A DNA stretch of 43,133 nt from Gp13-AA77 sp035578005. Its GTDB lineage: Bacteria > Acidobacteriota > Terriglobia > UBA7540. The notes beneath the pieces are model-generated. The model ran no database searches and was not told the origin of the DNA. It worked only from the letters and a program-made list of their open reading frames with translations. Shown piece after piece: positions 31,353-39,969 of this stretch (position 1 is its first letter; each line of letters opens with the position of its first letter). Location: the NCBI GenBank assembly GCA_035578005.1, contig DATJYK010000365.1:1-43133 (forward strand), read 5' to 3'. Both the position numbers and the translations under genes were made by a program.

Positions 31353-31462
31353 AGCGCGTATCTGAGCTGGAATTTCCATTAAGGATTAGCGTCTCTGCAC
31401 GGTTTGGTACTGATCACACCCAGTTGTAAACCGAGGGGAACGCAAGACTCTGAGAGAAAAGC

Positions 31463-31487
31463 CGCAGACCCAAGAACCGGGTCTGCG
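31463..31487. repeat. REP-like hairpin
   Basis: A perfect 9-bp stem (cgcagaccc/gggtctgcg) with a 7-base loop. It shares its cgcagacc core with the REPs around the RAYT genes 3-4 kb to the left, and gccgcagacc/cgctac with the hairpin at 28955. Confidence 0.75.
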
Positions 31488-31636
31488 CTACCTTGCTACC
31501 TTGCGGCGCGCCCACGTAATAATAGACGTGCAATTTCAGTACCGCGATCGGCAAACACTAAACACGACGTTTCCTGGCGACGGTGTGATCTCCCGGTGTC
31601 TCAAGTGGGGCAGAGCTGCCTTAGATGAGGCAACCC

Positions 31637-31803
31637 CCGGTCGCGGTAGGGACAGTGGTTGCTCGCTGCCCCCCGCACAGATCCGTACGTGCGCTCGTTA
31701 CCGGTCGGGTAAGACAATGGCGCGGACCGGGCTTCGCATGATGCCGACGTTTCCATTGCCTCCCCTAAGATTCCGTACGGCGGGTTTTTCCCGGTACGGC
31801 TTC
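31637..31803 (-). mobile_element. Decayed group II intron 3' ends
   Basis: On the minus strand, 31803-31769 folds as a domain V-like hairpin: lower stem CCGTAC/GTACGG, upper stem CGGG/CCCG with an AAAAA loop, and a two-base CC bulge on the 3' strand. Further along, 31697-31637 reads GTACGGATCTGTGCGGGGGG and then CCCTACCGCGACCG, nearly the same as the intron end at positions 83-132 of this window but in the opposite orientation; its own domain V is degenerate. No reverse-transcriptase frame is nearby, so these are remnants. Together they fill most of the 490-base gap between the fibre cassette and the vapC relic. Confidence 0.55.
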
Positions 31804-31872
31804 AAGGCCGGAATTTCAGACGGGGCCTGCCCCAACCTACTGGTTTGCCATCGTCCTTCGTGCTCTCTGCTG

Positions 31873-32285
31873 TCACCGAGATTCCCTGCTCTGTGTCAGG
31901 GACGCGCGGGCGCCTTGCGACTGCAGCACGGAGACAGCTTTCGAATCGAACGAAACAAACTCTTCGGCCCCCAGCCAGTCACCCTCATAAGCGATTGACC
32001 GTCCGCAAAGTCGCCGCCAGCCTCCAGTGAGGCCAGCCCAGCTTCTATTGCGGGTCGGTTCATGACCGCATTGGCGCTCTTCATAAGCCGGTGAATTGCG
32101 TCCGAAACTTCGGAAGCAGATCTCTTGTATCCGCGACGGAGCACCCATACAAATTCGCAAAGAACAGGGACGGGCACAGCGATTAGCTCGGCCTTTCGCA
32201 ACAGCTCCGCCGCCTGGTGCGCCTGATGGGGTTCGTCTTGAACAGCGGCTCGAATGGGCACGTTCGTATCCGCCGTGATTTTCAT
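31873..32285 (-). pseudogene. VapC-like PIN-domain toxin, frameshifted
   Basis: The frame from ATG 32285 gives MKITADTNVPIRAAVQ, with D6, E44 and the D92-F-A-D95-G block of a PIN ribonuclease. The family continues as an IAYEG...FVSFD segment holding the fourth acidic residue. That segment, IAYEGDWLGAEEFVSFDSKA, is present but one frame away and reaches a stop at 31873. One base is missing between the GGT of DFADG and the ATC of IAYEG, near 31996-32000. The in-frame product loses the last catalytic aspartate. No VapB antitoxin was found upstream, so this is an orphan relic unless the frameshift is an error. Confidence 0.8.
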
Positions 32286-32660
32286 TTCGCCCTCGCCCAT
32301 CCCTGGCAGCTACGGTACCGTATAGGGCGTTCGGCGGGTGGAGCGAGGAACCCGGCGAGGCGGGGTAAGCCGAGCGCGCTAAGGCATCGTTGACTTTTCG
32401 TGGACAATTGCGGATGTCGGCTAAGAAGAAGAGTTGAGGAAGTGTCCGCGCCGCTGGGCGCAATTTCTGCTATAATCGTTTAACGGAAGCGAAGGTCCAT
32501 CCCGAATGGCCCGAATCGCCCGAGTGGGCAATTCTTGGCTTTCAACCGTGTGGCTAGCGATGCGGGCAGTAGGGGCGCATGGCCATGCGCCGCTACACGC
32601 TGCGCTTCATGCGCCACGGTGGGCGTCCGCTTCCACTTAATACAATGAGAGGGCCTAGTC
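32286..32660. other. Intergenic region with a palindrome and a possible korA promoter
   Basis: This 375-base gap holds TATAAT at 32471-32476, a consensus -10 box reading toward korA, though no good -35 box lies at the right distance. A perfect 18-bp palindrome, ggcgcatggccatgcgcc, is at 32574-32591, inside the predicted korA leader. No small gene is supported; in particular no VapB antitoxin for the vapC relic was found here. Confidence 0.5.
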
Positions 32661-34502
32661 ATGGCAACAACGGATTTGGCGCCTGCGCAAGTTGAACTCT
32701 CCGCGCGGCGCGACACGGTGGTGAACGACCTGAGCATTCAGGTGGCCACCGTCAACGGCTCCGGCAGCCAGAGCTCGAACATGGTGCTGCTGCGGGCGCT
32801 GTTTCAGATGGGAATCCCCATTTCGGGGAAGAACCTGTTTCCCTCCAATATTGAAGGCCTGCCCACCTGGTTCACCATTCGAGCTTCGAAGCACGACTGG
32901 ATTGCGCGCCGCAAAGAGACTGACTTCCTGGTGGCGATGAATCCCGAGACCGCCGAGGAGGACGTGCGCGGGCTCGAATCCGGCGCGGCCTGCCTTTACG
33001 ACGAGAAGCTCGACTTGAAACGCTTCCGCGACGACCTCATTTTCTACCCCGTGCCCTTTGACAAGCTGGTGGCGCCCGTTTGCCCTGACGCCAAGCTCAG
33101 GAAGCTTGTGCGCAACATGATCTACGTGGGCGCGGTCGCCCGTCTACTCGAAATCGACATGGGTGAAATCGAGAACGCGTTGCGCAAGCAGTTCAAGAAG
33201 AAAGTGAAGGCCGCTGACTTGAACTTTAAGGCGGTGCTGGCAGGATATGAGTTCGCCGAGAAGAACCTGGAAAAGAAGGACCGCTTTCAGGTGCAGCGAA
33301 TGAACGCCAACGAGGGCAAGATCCTGATTGAGGGCAACGCGGCGGCGGCCCTGGGCTGCATGTTTGCCGGCGTCACGGTGGTGACCTGGTATCCCATCAC
33401 GCCCTCCTCTTCGCTCTGCGAAACGCTCATTACGTATATGAAGCGCTATCGCATGGACCCTGAAACCGGCAAGGCCACGTTTGCCATTGTTCAAGCTGAG
33501 GACGAGCTGGCCGCCATCGGCATGGTGATGGGTGCGGGCTGGGCGGGCGCGCGCGCTATGACCTCAACCGCCGGGCCCGGCATTTCTCTGATGGCTGAAT
33601 TCGTGGGTCTCGGCTACTACGCCGAGGTTCCCGCGGTGATCTTTGACATTCAACGCGTGGGGCCCTCCACCGGTCTGCCCACGCGAACGGCGCAAGGTGA
33701 TGTGCTTTCCACGGCTCTGCTTTCGCACGGCGACACCAAACATCCATTGCTGTTCCCCTCTTCCGTCGATGAATGTTACAGCATGGCGCTGGACGCCTTC
33801 GATCTTGCCGAAGAGCTGCAAACGCCGGTGTTTGTGATGAGCGATCTCGACCTCGGCATGAACTTCTGGATGTCCGAGCCGTTCAAGTATCCGGACGGGC
33901 CTCCGAAGAGGGGCAAGGTGCTAGGAGCTGAAGACCTCGACCGTCTCGGGGGATTCTTGCGCTACCGCGACGTGGACGGAGACGGAGTGGGTTATCGGAC
34001 GCTCCCGGGCACCGCGCATCCGGGCGCCGGCTACTTCACGCGCGGAAGCGGCCACGACGAACGCGCCATTTATAGCGAAAAAGCTGACGTTTACGTCAAC
34101 AACATGGACCGGCTGGCTCACAAGTTCGACACCGCCAAGCGCCTGGTGCCGGGTCCCGTGATCGAGGAGAACGGACACGGCATTGGAATCATCGCCTACG
34201 GGACCAGCCATTGGGCGGTGATGGAGTGCCGCGATCAACTGGCTCACGAGTTCGGGGTAGAAACGGACTACTGCCGCATCCGGGCCTTTCCCTTTGCGGA
34301 CGAAGTTGCCGCCTTCGTGCGCCGTCACCGCCGCGTTTACGTGGTGGAGCAGAATCGTGACGGGCAACTCGGCGCGCTGCTGCGCCTCACGCTCAGCGCC
34401 GAGGAAATCAGCCGCCTGCGCAACGTGCTGCACTACGACGGCTTACCCATCGACGCGCGCAGCGTGACCGACGCCATCATGACCCAGGAGGTGGGAAACT
34501 AA
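32661..34502 (+). CDS. korA: 2-oxoacid:acceptor oxidoreductase, alpha subunit fused to gamma domain
   Basis: With KorB this makes a coenzyme-A-dependent 2-oxoacid:ferredoxin oxidoreductase (probably 2-oxoglutarate to succinyl-CoA, reducing ferredoxin). The 613 residues begin with the gamma domain (VATVNGSGSQSSNMVLLRAL to about residue 190) followed by the pyrimidine-binding alpha domain (GNAAAALGCMFAGVTVVTWYPITPSSSL) and the C-terminal alpha region with IIAYGTSHWAV. This gamma-alpha fusion is the common form in aerobic soil bacteria, where it can replace the 2-oxoglutarate dehydrogenase complex. The ATG at 32661 starts an operon with korB one base after its stop. Substrate preference is inferred, not seen. 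Confidence 0.9.
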   Translation: MATTDLAPAQVELSARRDTVVNDLSIQVATVNGSGSQSSNMVLLRALFQMGIPISGKNLFPSNIEGLPTWFTIRASKHDWIARRKETDFLVAMNPETAEEDVRGLESGAACLYDEKLDLKRFRDDLIFYPVPFDKLVAPVCPDAKLRKLVRNMIYVGAVARLLEIDMGEIENALRKQFKKKVKAADLNFKAVLAGYEFAEKNLEKKDRFQVQRMNANEGKILIEGNAAAALGCMFAGVTVVTWYPITPSSSLCETLITYMKRYRMDPETGKATFAIVQAEDELAAIGMVMGAGWAGARAMTSTAGPGISLMAEFVGLGYYAEVPAVIFDIQRVGPSTGLPTRTAQGDVLSTALLSHGDTKHPLLFPSSVDECYSMALDAFDLAEELQTPVFVMSDLDLGMNFWMSEPFKYPDGPPKRGKVLGAEDLDRLGGFLRYRDVDGDGVGYRTLPGTAHPGAGYFTRGSGHDERAIYSEKADVYVNNMDRLAHKFDTAKRLVPGPVIEENGHGIGIIAYGTSHWAVMECRDQLAHEFGVETDYCRIRAFPFADEVAAFVRRHRRVYVVEQNRDGQLGALLRLTLSAEEISRLRNVLHYDGLPIDARSVTDAIMTQEVGN

Positions 34503-34503
34503 C

Positions 34504-35547
34504 ATGGCCACCACCACGACATTACCGCCGAAAAAGGTAAATCGCATCGGACTGGAGCAGGCTGCTTATAAGGGGAACAAGAGTACCCTCTGCGCGGGCT
34601 GCGGCCATAACGCCATCAGCGAGCGCATTATCGAGGCGTTCTACGAAATGGGCGTGGAGCCTCATCGCGTGGCCAAGCTTTCCGGCATCGGTTGCAGCTC
34701 CAAGAGTCCCGCTTATTTTCTGCGCAGCACCCACGGCTTCAACGCCGTTCACGGGCGCATGCCGTCCGTGGCCACCGGGACGCTGCTCGCCAATCGCAGC
34801 CTGATCGCGATCGGCGTGAGCGGCGACGGCGACACGGCTTCCATCGGCATCGGCCAGTTTGTGCACCTGATGCGGCGGAACCTGCCGCTGATTTACATCA
34901 TCGAGGATAACGGCTGCTACGGCCTGACAAAGGGGCAGTTTTCAGCCACCGCAGACAAGGGCAGCGTGCTGAAGAACGGTGTGGTGAATGACCTGCCGCC
35001 CATTGACACCTGCGCCTTGGCGATTCAGCTCGGGGCCACCTACGTGGCGCGATCATTCTCTGGCGACAAGAAGCAGCTTCTGGCGCTGCTCCAGGGCGCT
35101 ATCGGGCACCGCGGCACCGCGATGCTGGACGTAATCTCACCGTGCGTCACGTTCAATGACCATCTCGGCTCTACCAAGAGCTACGGCTACGTGAAAGACC
35201 ATGACGCTCCCGTGGGCGATATCACCTTTGTTCCCTTCTTTGACGACATCACCGTGGACTACGATGAGGGTACCACCACGAATGTGACTCTGCACGACGG
35301 CTCCCGCATACTCCTGAAAAAGCTCGACCGCGACTATGACCCCACTGATAAGTCGGAAGCACTCCGCGTACTCACCCAGTCGCACGATCGTGGCGAAGTG
35401 GTGACGGGATTGTTTTACGTGAATACGGAGCAGCCCAACTTCATTGACCTGCTGAACGTGGTGGACCAGCCCTTGGCCACCTTGCCCCTCGCCCGCGTGC
35501 GGCCGCCGCAAAGCGCCCTCGAAGAAGTGATGGAGAGCTTGCGCTAA
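34504..35547 (+). CDS. korB: 2-oxoacid:acceptor oxidoreductase, beta subunit (thiamine-diphosphate binding)
   Basis: The 347-residue beta subunit binds thiamine diphosphate and an iron-sulphur cluster. STLCAGCGHNAI and GIGCSSKSPAYF supply cluster cysteines, GVSGDGDTASIGIGQFVHLMRRN is the TPP-Mg motif, and NGCYGLTKGQFS completes it. The ATG at 34504 lies one base after the korA stop, with AGGAGGTGGG inside the korA end as ribosome site, so the pair is translationally linked. Confidence 0.93.
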   Translation: MATTTTLPPKKVNRIGLEQAAYKGNKSTLCAGCGHNAISERIIEAFYEMGVEPHRVAKLSGIGCSSKSPAYFLRSTHGFNAVHGRMPSVATGTLLANRSLIAIGVSGDGDTASIGIGQFVHLMRRNLPLIYIIEDNGCYGLTKGQFSATADKGSVLKNGVVNDLPPIDTCALAIQLGATYVARSFSGDKKQLLALLQGAIGHRGTAMLDVISPCVTFNDHLGSTKSYGYVKDHDAPVGDITFVPFFDDITVDYDEGTTTNVTLHDGSRILLKKLDRDYDPTDKSEALRVLTQSHDRGEVVTGLFYVNTEQPNFIDLLNVVDQPLATLPLARVRPPQSALEEVMESLR

Positions 35548-35572
35548 GGCTGTGAAGAAACCGTCCAAGCCC

Positions 35573-35600
35573 GTCATCCTGAGCGACGGCGAAGGATCTC
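35573..35600. repeat. Dispersed short repeat (gtcatcctgagcg type)
   Basis: The sequence gtcatcctgagcgacggcga followed by aggatctc matches a short imperfect palindromic repeat that recurs between genes of many bacteria (atcctgagcg...cgaaggat). It lies between the convergent korB and acetyltransferase genes. Only one copy is in the window, so the identification rests on memory of the motif. Confidence 0.5.
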
Positions 35601-35684
35601 AGCATTCGCGAAAGGCTGGGGCGATTAACCTCGTTCGGCCTGTCGTGACGTTTACCGCTTTCACCACGATCAGAAAGGTGCCTG

Positions 35685-36182
35685 CTAGGCCGGCTCCAAC
35701 CTCTTCCGAAAAACTCGCTGAGCTTTGACGAGGCGGTAGCCGAGGCGTCGATAGAAGGCGTGAGCGCCGGTGCGAAGGACGTTGGAGCGGATGGTCAGCG
35801 TGGGGCAGCCAACTGCTCGCGCCCAACGTTCCGCCCGCTCCATCAGCAGCCTTCCCGCTCCGACACCTCGGCGGGTTTCCTCAACCACGAGGCCGCCAAG
35901 TTCCGCTGTGCAGTCGCTTTCCAACGTCCGTTCGATGTAGACATGAACCCAACCGGCGAGAGTCAAATCCGCGCCGCGTGTGTGTGGGCTCTCGGCAACG
36001 AATACGGCATGTCCGGAATCGGCCAGGATCTCTCGGAGCCGGTTTTGGACTTGCTGGTGCGACGAAGGGTAGCCCAGATGACTGCAAAGGCGAGCGAGAG
36101 CGCCCGCATCGCGGAGAGCCGCTGGGCGAACGCCGAAGCGAACAGTCGCCCTTCCTAGTCCGTCAGTGCGTGCTGCAGTCAT
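35685..36182 (-). CDS. GNAT-family N-acetyltransferase
   Basis: The 165-residue protein has the acetyl-CoA-binding loop RRGVGAGRLLMERAERWA near residue 105, preceded by the beta-strand ELGGLVVEE, and ends with NVLRTGAHAFYRRLGYRLV, all typical of GNAT enzymes. These transfer acetyl groups to amines of small molecules or proteins; the target is unknown. The ATG at 36182 lies inside the end of the upstream gene (20-base overlap), so it is read as the third gene of an operon with the porin and the carboxypeptidase-regulatory-domain protein. Confidence 0.85.
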   Translation of the reverse strand: MTAARTDGLGRATVRFGVRPAALRDAGALARLCSHLGYPSSHQQVQNRLREILADSGHAVFVAESPHTRGADLTLAGWVHVYIERTLESDCTAELGGLVVEETRRGVGAGRLLMERAERWARAVGCPTLTIRSNVLRTGAHAFYRRLGYRLVKAQRVFRKRLEPA

Positions 36183-37440
36183 ACTGCAGGATCGACCCGT
36201 CGATGCCGTCGCCTTCGACGACCTCGATGCGCTGGTCGTAGCTCGGGCATTTACGATGCTTGAGCGTGACCACGTCGAGGCCTGGGATGAGATCCAGCGC
36301 CAGCGTGCCGTTCGAGTCCGTTACGCCTTTCACGGTTTCGGCAATAGGTCCGTTGGAGTAGAGCGTTTCCACCGCAACGCCTCCAAGCGGCGCACCGGCG
36401 CTGCTCGTCACTTTCAGCAGCACGGGCTTATGCCACAACTGCTTGGGTTCATACGCTTCGCTCTCAAGGGGTACCAGGTTGACGGTCGCCTTGGTGGCGT
36501 CGGCGCGAAGCTCGGCATGATCGTACGCCGCGGTGACGTCCATGGCCACCAGCGGCCGCGCGGTGGCCCAATAGGTTCCCAGAGGCAAATGGTCGAAGGC
36601 ATAGTTACCGTCGATGCCCGTGATGGTCTGACCGATCACGTGACTCTGCCCGTCAGTCAGCGAAACTTGCATGCCAGGAAGAGTCTGCCCGTTTGGGTTC
36701 ATCACTCGCCCCGAGATCGAACCCGGCGCGAACGAGGGAGCGGCCTCGAGGTCAATGTCCACGGTGTTGCTCGTAACTTCGCCTTGCCAGATGTCGACGC
36801 CCAAATCACGGGAGAGCGCGTCGCCATTCGAATAAGAGGTTTTGTAGACAACCGCGAAGTGATAGTGGCCCCAGACCGGCACGTCACTACCGCCGCGCGA
36901 GACAAGCCCCGGATTGAGCGCAACGACGCAACCCTCGGTGTCATCAGCGCCCGGCGCGAGCTTTACGAGGTGCGGATGCGGCATGGCTACGCTGGCCATC
37001 ACCTTGCCGCCAGGAGGCTGCGTCCACGATTGCGTCCCCAGCGGCGCGGCCGGTTCGAGACGAACAACAAGACTCGATCCGCCGGCGCTCGCGCTGCCGT
37101 TTTGAGCGCCATTCGTGGCGTTGATTTGGGCCATCTGCCTCAGGGCGCGATCGAGATCCTCAGGATCGCGCACGTGACGATAGAGCCAGAGCGCGTCTTG
37201 ACCGGCATTATGGAAGTGCAGCGTGATGCGCGCGGGAAAGGGCTGAGCAATCGTATTGTGCTCCAGCGTGAGCGTGACCGCTAGATTCGCGGCCGGAGTG
37301 GATGCCGGACTCGCGTTCTGTGACTTCCCAGAGTCGGCGGCCCAAGCTGGTCTCGCCAAGAGCCTTGGTGCAGACACCGGAATGGCAAGTGCGATCTGCC
37401 AGACCAGCGAAGCCATCGCAATCAAGCGGAGCAATTTCAT
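36163..37440 (-). CDS. Secreted protein with carboxypeptidase regulatory-like domain
   Basis: The 425-residue product starts with a signal peptide (MKLLRLIAMASLVWQIALAI, cleavage probably after AWA near residue 35). Residues about 50-230 contain beta-strand-rich sequence like a DUF on vertebrate-type domains (LTLEHNTIAQPFPARITLHF), and residues about 245-340 form a carboxypeptidase regulatory-like beta-sandwich (GSISGRVMNPNGQTLPGMQV, then GNYAFDHLPLGTY). The C-terminus has one more such sandwich (VLLKVTSSAGAPLGGVAVET). These domains are frequent in acidobacterial surface proteins and in TonB-linked receptors. Function is unknown; the location is likely periplasm or outer surface. Confidence 0.75.
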   Translation of the reverse strand: MKLLRLIAMASLVWQIALAIPVSAPRLLARPAWAADSGKSQNASPASTPAANLAVTLTLEHNTIAQPFPARITLHFHNAGQDALWLYRHVRDPEDLDRALRQMAQINATNGAQNGSASAGGSSLVVRLEPAAPLGTQSWTQPPGGKVMASVAMPHPHLVKLAPGADDTEGCVVALNPGLVSRGGSDVPVWGHYHFAVVYKTSYSNGDALSRDLGVDIWQGEVTSNTVDIDLEAAPSFAPGSISGRVMNPNGQTLPGMQVSLTDGQSHVIGQTITGIDGNYAFDHLPLGTYWATARPLVAMDVTAAYDHAELRADATKATVNLVPLESEAYEPKQLWHKPVLLKVTSSAGAPLGGVAVETLYSNGPIAETVKGVTDSNGTLALDLIPGLDVVTLKHRKCPSYDQRIEVVEGDGIDGSILQYDCSTH

Positions 37441-37502
37441 GTAATTGACTTACGATCTAATTATGCGGCCAAGCCGCGTCAGAGGGAAGGTGTTCGGTCA
37501 AA

Positions 37503-38951
37503 TCAGTAGTCAATATGCAGCCGGATCGATGGCACCCAAACCGGTCCGCGATCCCGATTGTAACCGGGATCGGTGACGTGCTGCACATCGACGGAGCCGA
37601 AGAATCCGCGCCAGAGATGAGCGGTGTAGTAGGTTTCGAAGATGCGTTCGGTGCCATAGTTTAACGTTCCGTCGCCCAGTAAAAACCCGAGGCCGCCCAG
37701 CGCGAGATACTCGCGATGGTCCCCTGAAAGTCCGTTCATAATGCCGGCGATCCCGAGTTTGTCGACTGGGCGCTTCCAGGCGTTGCCACGCACGTCGATG
37801 CCCAGTTCGCCGGTGCGGTCGACCTCCGTGTACGCGAATGACTCGTTATGACCGTCGCTCCATCCCCAGCGTGCGAACCCTTGGAAATGGTCTGGCAGAT
37901 CTTGCTCAAGATTGACGCCGAAGCCGTACTTTACGCGGCCCTGCTGGCGGACTGCCGTGATGTCCGGCACGGAAACTAGTCCTTCGCGGAACTCGTCGAT
38001 AGCTCCCCGATAGCTGCCCATGTTGGCGTGATTGACGTAGGAGAGCAGCCGCACGACTGAAGCCTGGTGGCGGAACGGAGCGGGATGGAACTCGAATTCC
38101 AGATTGTCGCCACGAGCCCGCGCGAGGTCAGCATCCAGGTAGATGCCGTTGGCCACCTTCGGCATGAGGGTTGATCCGAAACGAACCGCCCAGCGGGGCG
38201 CGATGTATTGAACGATAGCACCATCGGTGTAGCCTCGGGTGTTGGCGGCGTAATCCCAGGCGCCGTTCTGGTCATCGCACCAGTTCATGAACTGCAAATG
38301 GCTGTCGCTGCCAACGTCGCTCAGGTCGAAGAAATCAGCCAGGCTGAACTTGCCCGCAATGATTTCGATTCTTCGCGCCGGGACCTCCGTGCGAAGATCA
38401 AGCCAACTGCGCTGGGCCTCCACTTTGTCGTCACTGAGCGGTATGGTGTAGCGGAAGATGGCTCGCGCCAGGTACGGCGCCTTGCCCAGGTCAGGATTTC
38501 GCACGACGTCCAGATTGGTGAATCCGGCGACTCCCAAGGCATCGCTGATGCCGTGTCCGGCGGCGATCTCGACATCGGTCAGCACTTGTAGATTCGGCGT
38601 CAGCTCGTAGCCGGTGTAGAGCGTCAGGACCTGCGAGACCGCAAACTCCGGGGTGTTCTTCAGACTATTCGGACCGCTGTATTCGGCAGGAAACGAGCCG
38701 TGACCTTGGCCGATGAAATTCATCTGCCCGGAAACCCACCATCGGGTTGTCGAGGAGTGATCGAAGAGGGTGACCGCGGTGCCGGGATCGTCAGAGGAGG
38801 TGTCTTCAGAGGTTGGCGCCGGGCCAGACGCATCCTGCCCCGAAGCCTTCGTGGCGAGGCACACCGCGGCGGCGAGGAGCAGCAGCCAACTTAGGGGCTG
38901 AAGAGCATGCTCCTTTGATGACAGCCTGAGGATGGCGTGGCGTGGCACCAT
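37503..38951 (-). CDS. OprB-like carbohydrate porin
   Basis: The 482-residue protein carries a signal peptide (hydrophobic LSWLLLLAAAVCLATKASG near residues 19-37) and then beta-rich sequence of an outer-membrane barrel, ending in a terminal tyrosine (LHIDY) as barrel proteins do. Segments such as LTPNLQVLTDVEIAAGHGIS, RIEIIAGKFSLADFFD and FGVNLEQDLPDHFQGFARW match the carbohydrate-selective porin (OprB-type) family. It probably lets sugars across the outer membrane. It precedes the regulatory-domain protein by 62 bases. The N-terminal start is uncertain because 18 residues precede the hydrophobic segment. Confidence 0.8.
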   Translation of the reverse strand: MVPRHAILRLSSKEHALQPLSWLLLLAAAVCLATKASGQDASGPAPTSEDTSSDDPGTAVTLFDHSSTTRWWVSGQMNFIGQGHGSFPAEYSGPNSLKNTPEFAVSQVLTLYTGYELTPNLQVLTDVEIAAGHGISDALGVAGFTNLDVVRNPDLGKAPYLARAIFRYTIPLSDDKVEAQRSWLDLRTEVPARRIEIIAGKFSLADFFDLSDVGSDSHLQFMNWCDDQNGAWDYAANTRGYTDGAIVQYIAPRWAVRFGSTLMPKVANGIYLDADLARARGDNLEFEFHPAPFRHQASVVRLLSYVNHANMGSYRGAIDEFREGLVSVPDITAVRQQGRVKYGFGVNLEQDLPDHFQGFARWGWSDGHNESFAYTEVDRTGELGIDVRGNAWKRPVDKLGIAGIMNGLSGDHREYLALGGLGFLLGDGTLNYGTERIFETYYTAHLWRGFFGSVDVQHVTDPGYNRDRGPVWVPSIRLHIDY

Positions 38952-39085
38952 TGGAATCTAGCACGCGAAATGTTACAGATTCGTTTCGAGGCCTGCGCTT
39001 GGCGCGCAAGGGCCCATCATCACAAAGTACAGGCATCGTCTACCAGCGATCTCCTTAAGTGATGCATACCTCGAAAGAAACGCAC

Positions 39086-39958
39086 TCACGAGACTCCACG
39101 GGGCACGCGCCTTCCGGTCATGCGCAACATCGAGTGTAATAGCTCCCCGTAGAGTGGAACAAGATCGGGAGTCGTCTTCTCGAGAGCAGCGAAGTGCTTA
39201 CGAAGGGTCGCCCAGTCGCCGCGAAGGGCCGGGCCCGTTAGTGCCCGCGGAGCGCCCAAGGCGGCGAAGTTCTTGGCCGTCTCCGCCACAAATCCCTCCA
39301 GCAGGTGTCGCGCACGTTTCGGTGGCACGCCGCACCGCTCCAGCAGGCGTCTTGAACTCTCCAGCAAAGTCACAATACCGGCGCAGGCGATCACGGCAGC
39401 CGCGTGATACGCAGGTTTATGTTCTGGGCGAAGCGTAAAGACGGCGCCGCGGAGCGCCCGAACCCACCGCCTCGCCAGCTTCACGCCCTGAGGGTCGCCT
39501 TCAATTGCCCAGAAGCATCCGATCAGATTCCGAACCCCGGCCTTGGCGCTCGGCACCGTCTGCAGAGGATGCAGTGACGCGGCGCTGGCTCCGCGTCGCC
39601 GCAAAGGCTGAAGCACAGAGTCTCTGCCGCCAGCAGGCCAGGCGCCGCTGGTGTGCAGCACGATCGCGCCCTTCCAGCTCTCGCGCCGCTTGGCCAAAGC
39701 CAGGGCGACCCCGGGCAGGGCAGAATCCGAAGTCGTGATCAGCAGCAGGCCGGCGGCCGCAAGGTCTGCAGAATCGAGCGTGACCGCTCGCCCCGCGCCG
39801 ATGAAGCGCACGGCTTTCTTCGCCGCCGCTAGCCTACGCGCCGCTACCCAGCCGATCCGCACGCCCGCGAGCAACAGAAGCCGTCCGAGGGCTTGACCCA
39901 CGCGGCCGGGACCGATGATTGCGACCGTGGTCTGCGAATCTGTGATCCGAGAACTCAT
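39086..39958 (-). CDS. Rossmann-like and DUF2520 domain protein
   Basis: The 290-residue protein starts at ATG 39958 (SSRITDSQTTVAIIGPGRVG) with a Rossmann GPGRVGQALG dinucleotide loop near residue 16, then HTSGAWPAGG, SLHPLQTVP near residue 130 and the helical DUF2520 region at the end (HAAAVIACAGIVTLLESSRR). Relatives look like pyrroline-5-carboxylate reductase or ketopantoate reductase, but the reaction is unproven. A longer frame to 40117 is antisense to or overlapping the toxin relic and is not used. The gene is downstream of the toxin-antitoxin pair, so it may share its transcript. Confidence 0.82.
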   Translation of the reverse strand: MSSRITDSQTTVAIIGPGRVGQALGRLLLLAGVRIGWVAARRLAAAKKAVRFIGAGRAVTLDSADLAAAGLLLITTSDSALPGVALALAKRRESWKGAIVLHTSGAWPAGGRDSVLQPLRRRGASAASLHPLQTVPSAKAGVRNLIGCFWAIEGDPQGVKLARRWVRALRGAVFTLRPEHKPAYHAAAVIACAGIVTLLESSRRLLERCGVPPKRARHLLEGFVAETAKNFAALGAPRALTGPALRGDWATLRKHFAALEKTTPDLVPLYGELLHSMLRMTGRRVPRGVS

Positions 39959-39969
39959 GGGCGGTGCCA

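Noticed and set aside
31501..31998. 165-residue plus-strand frame across the intron remnants
   Set aside because: It runs through structured intron ends and antisense to the vapC relic; no protein-family pattern.
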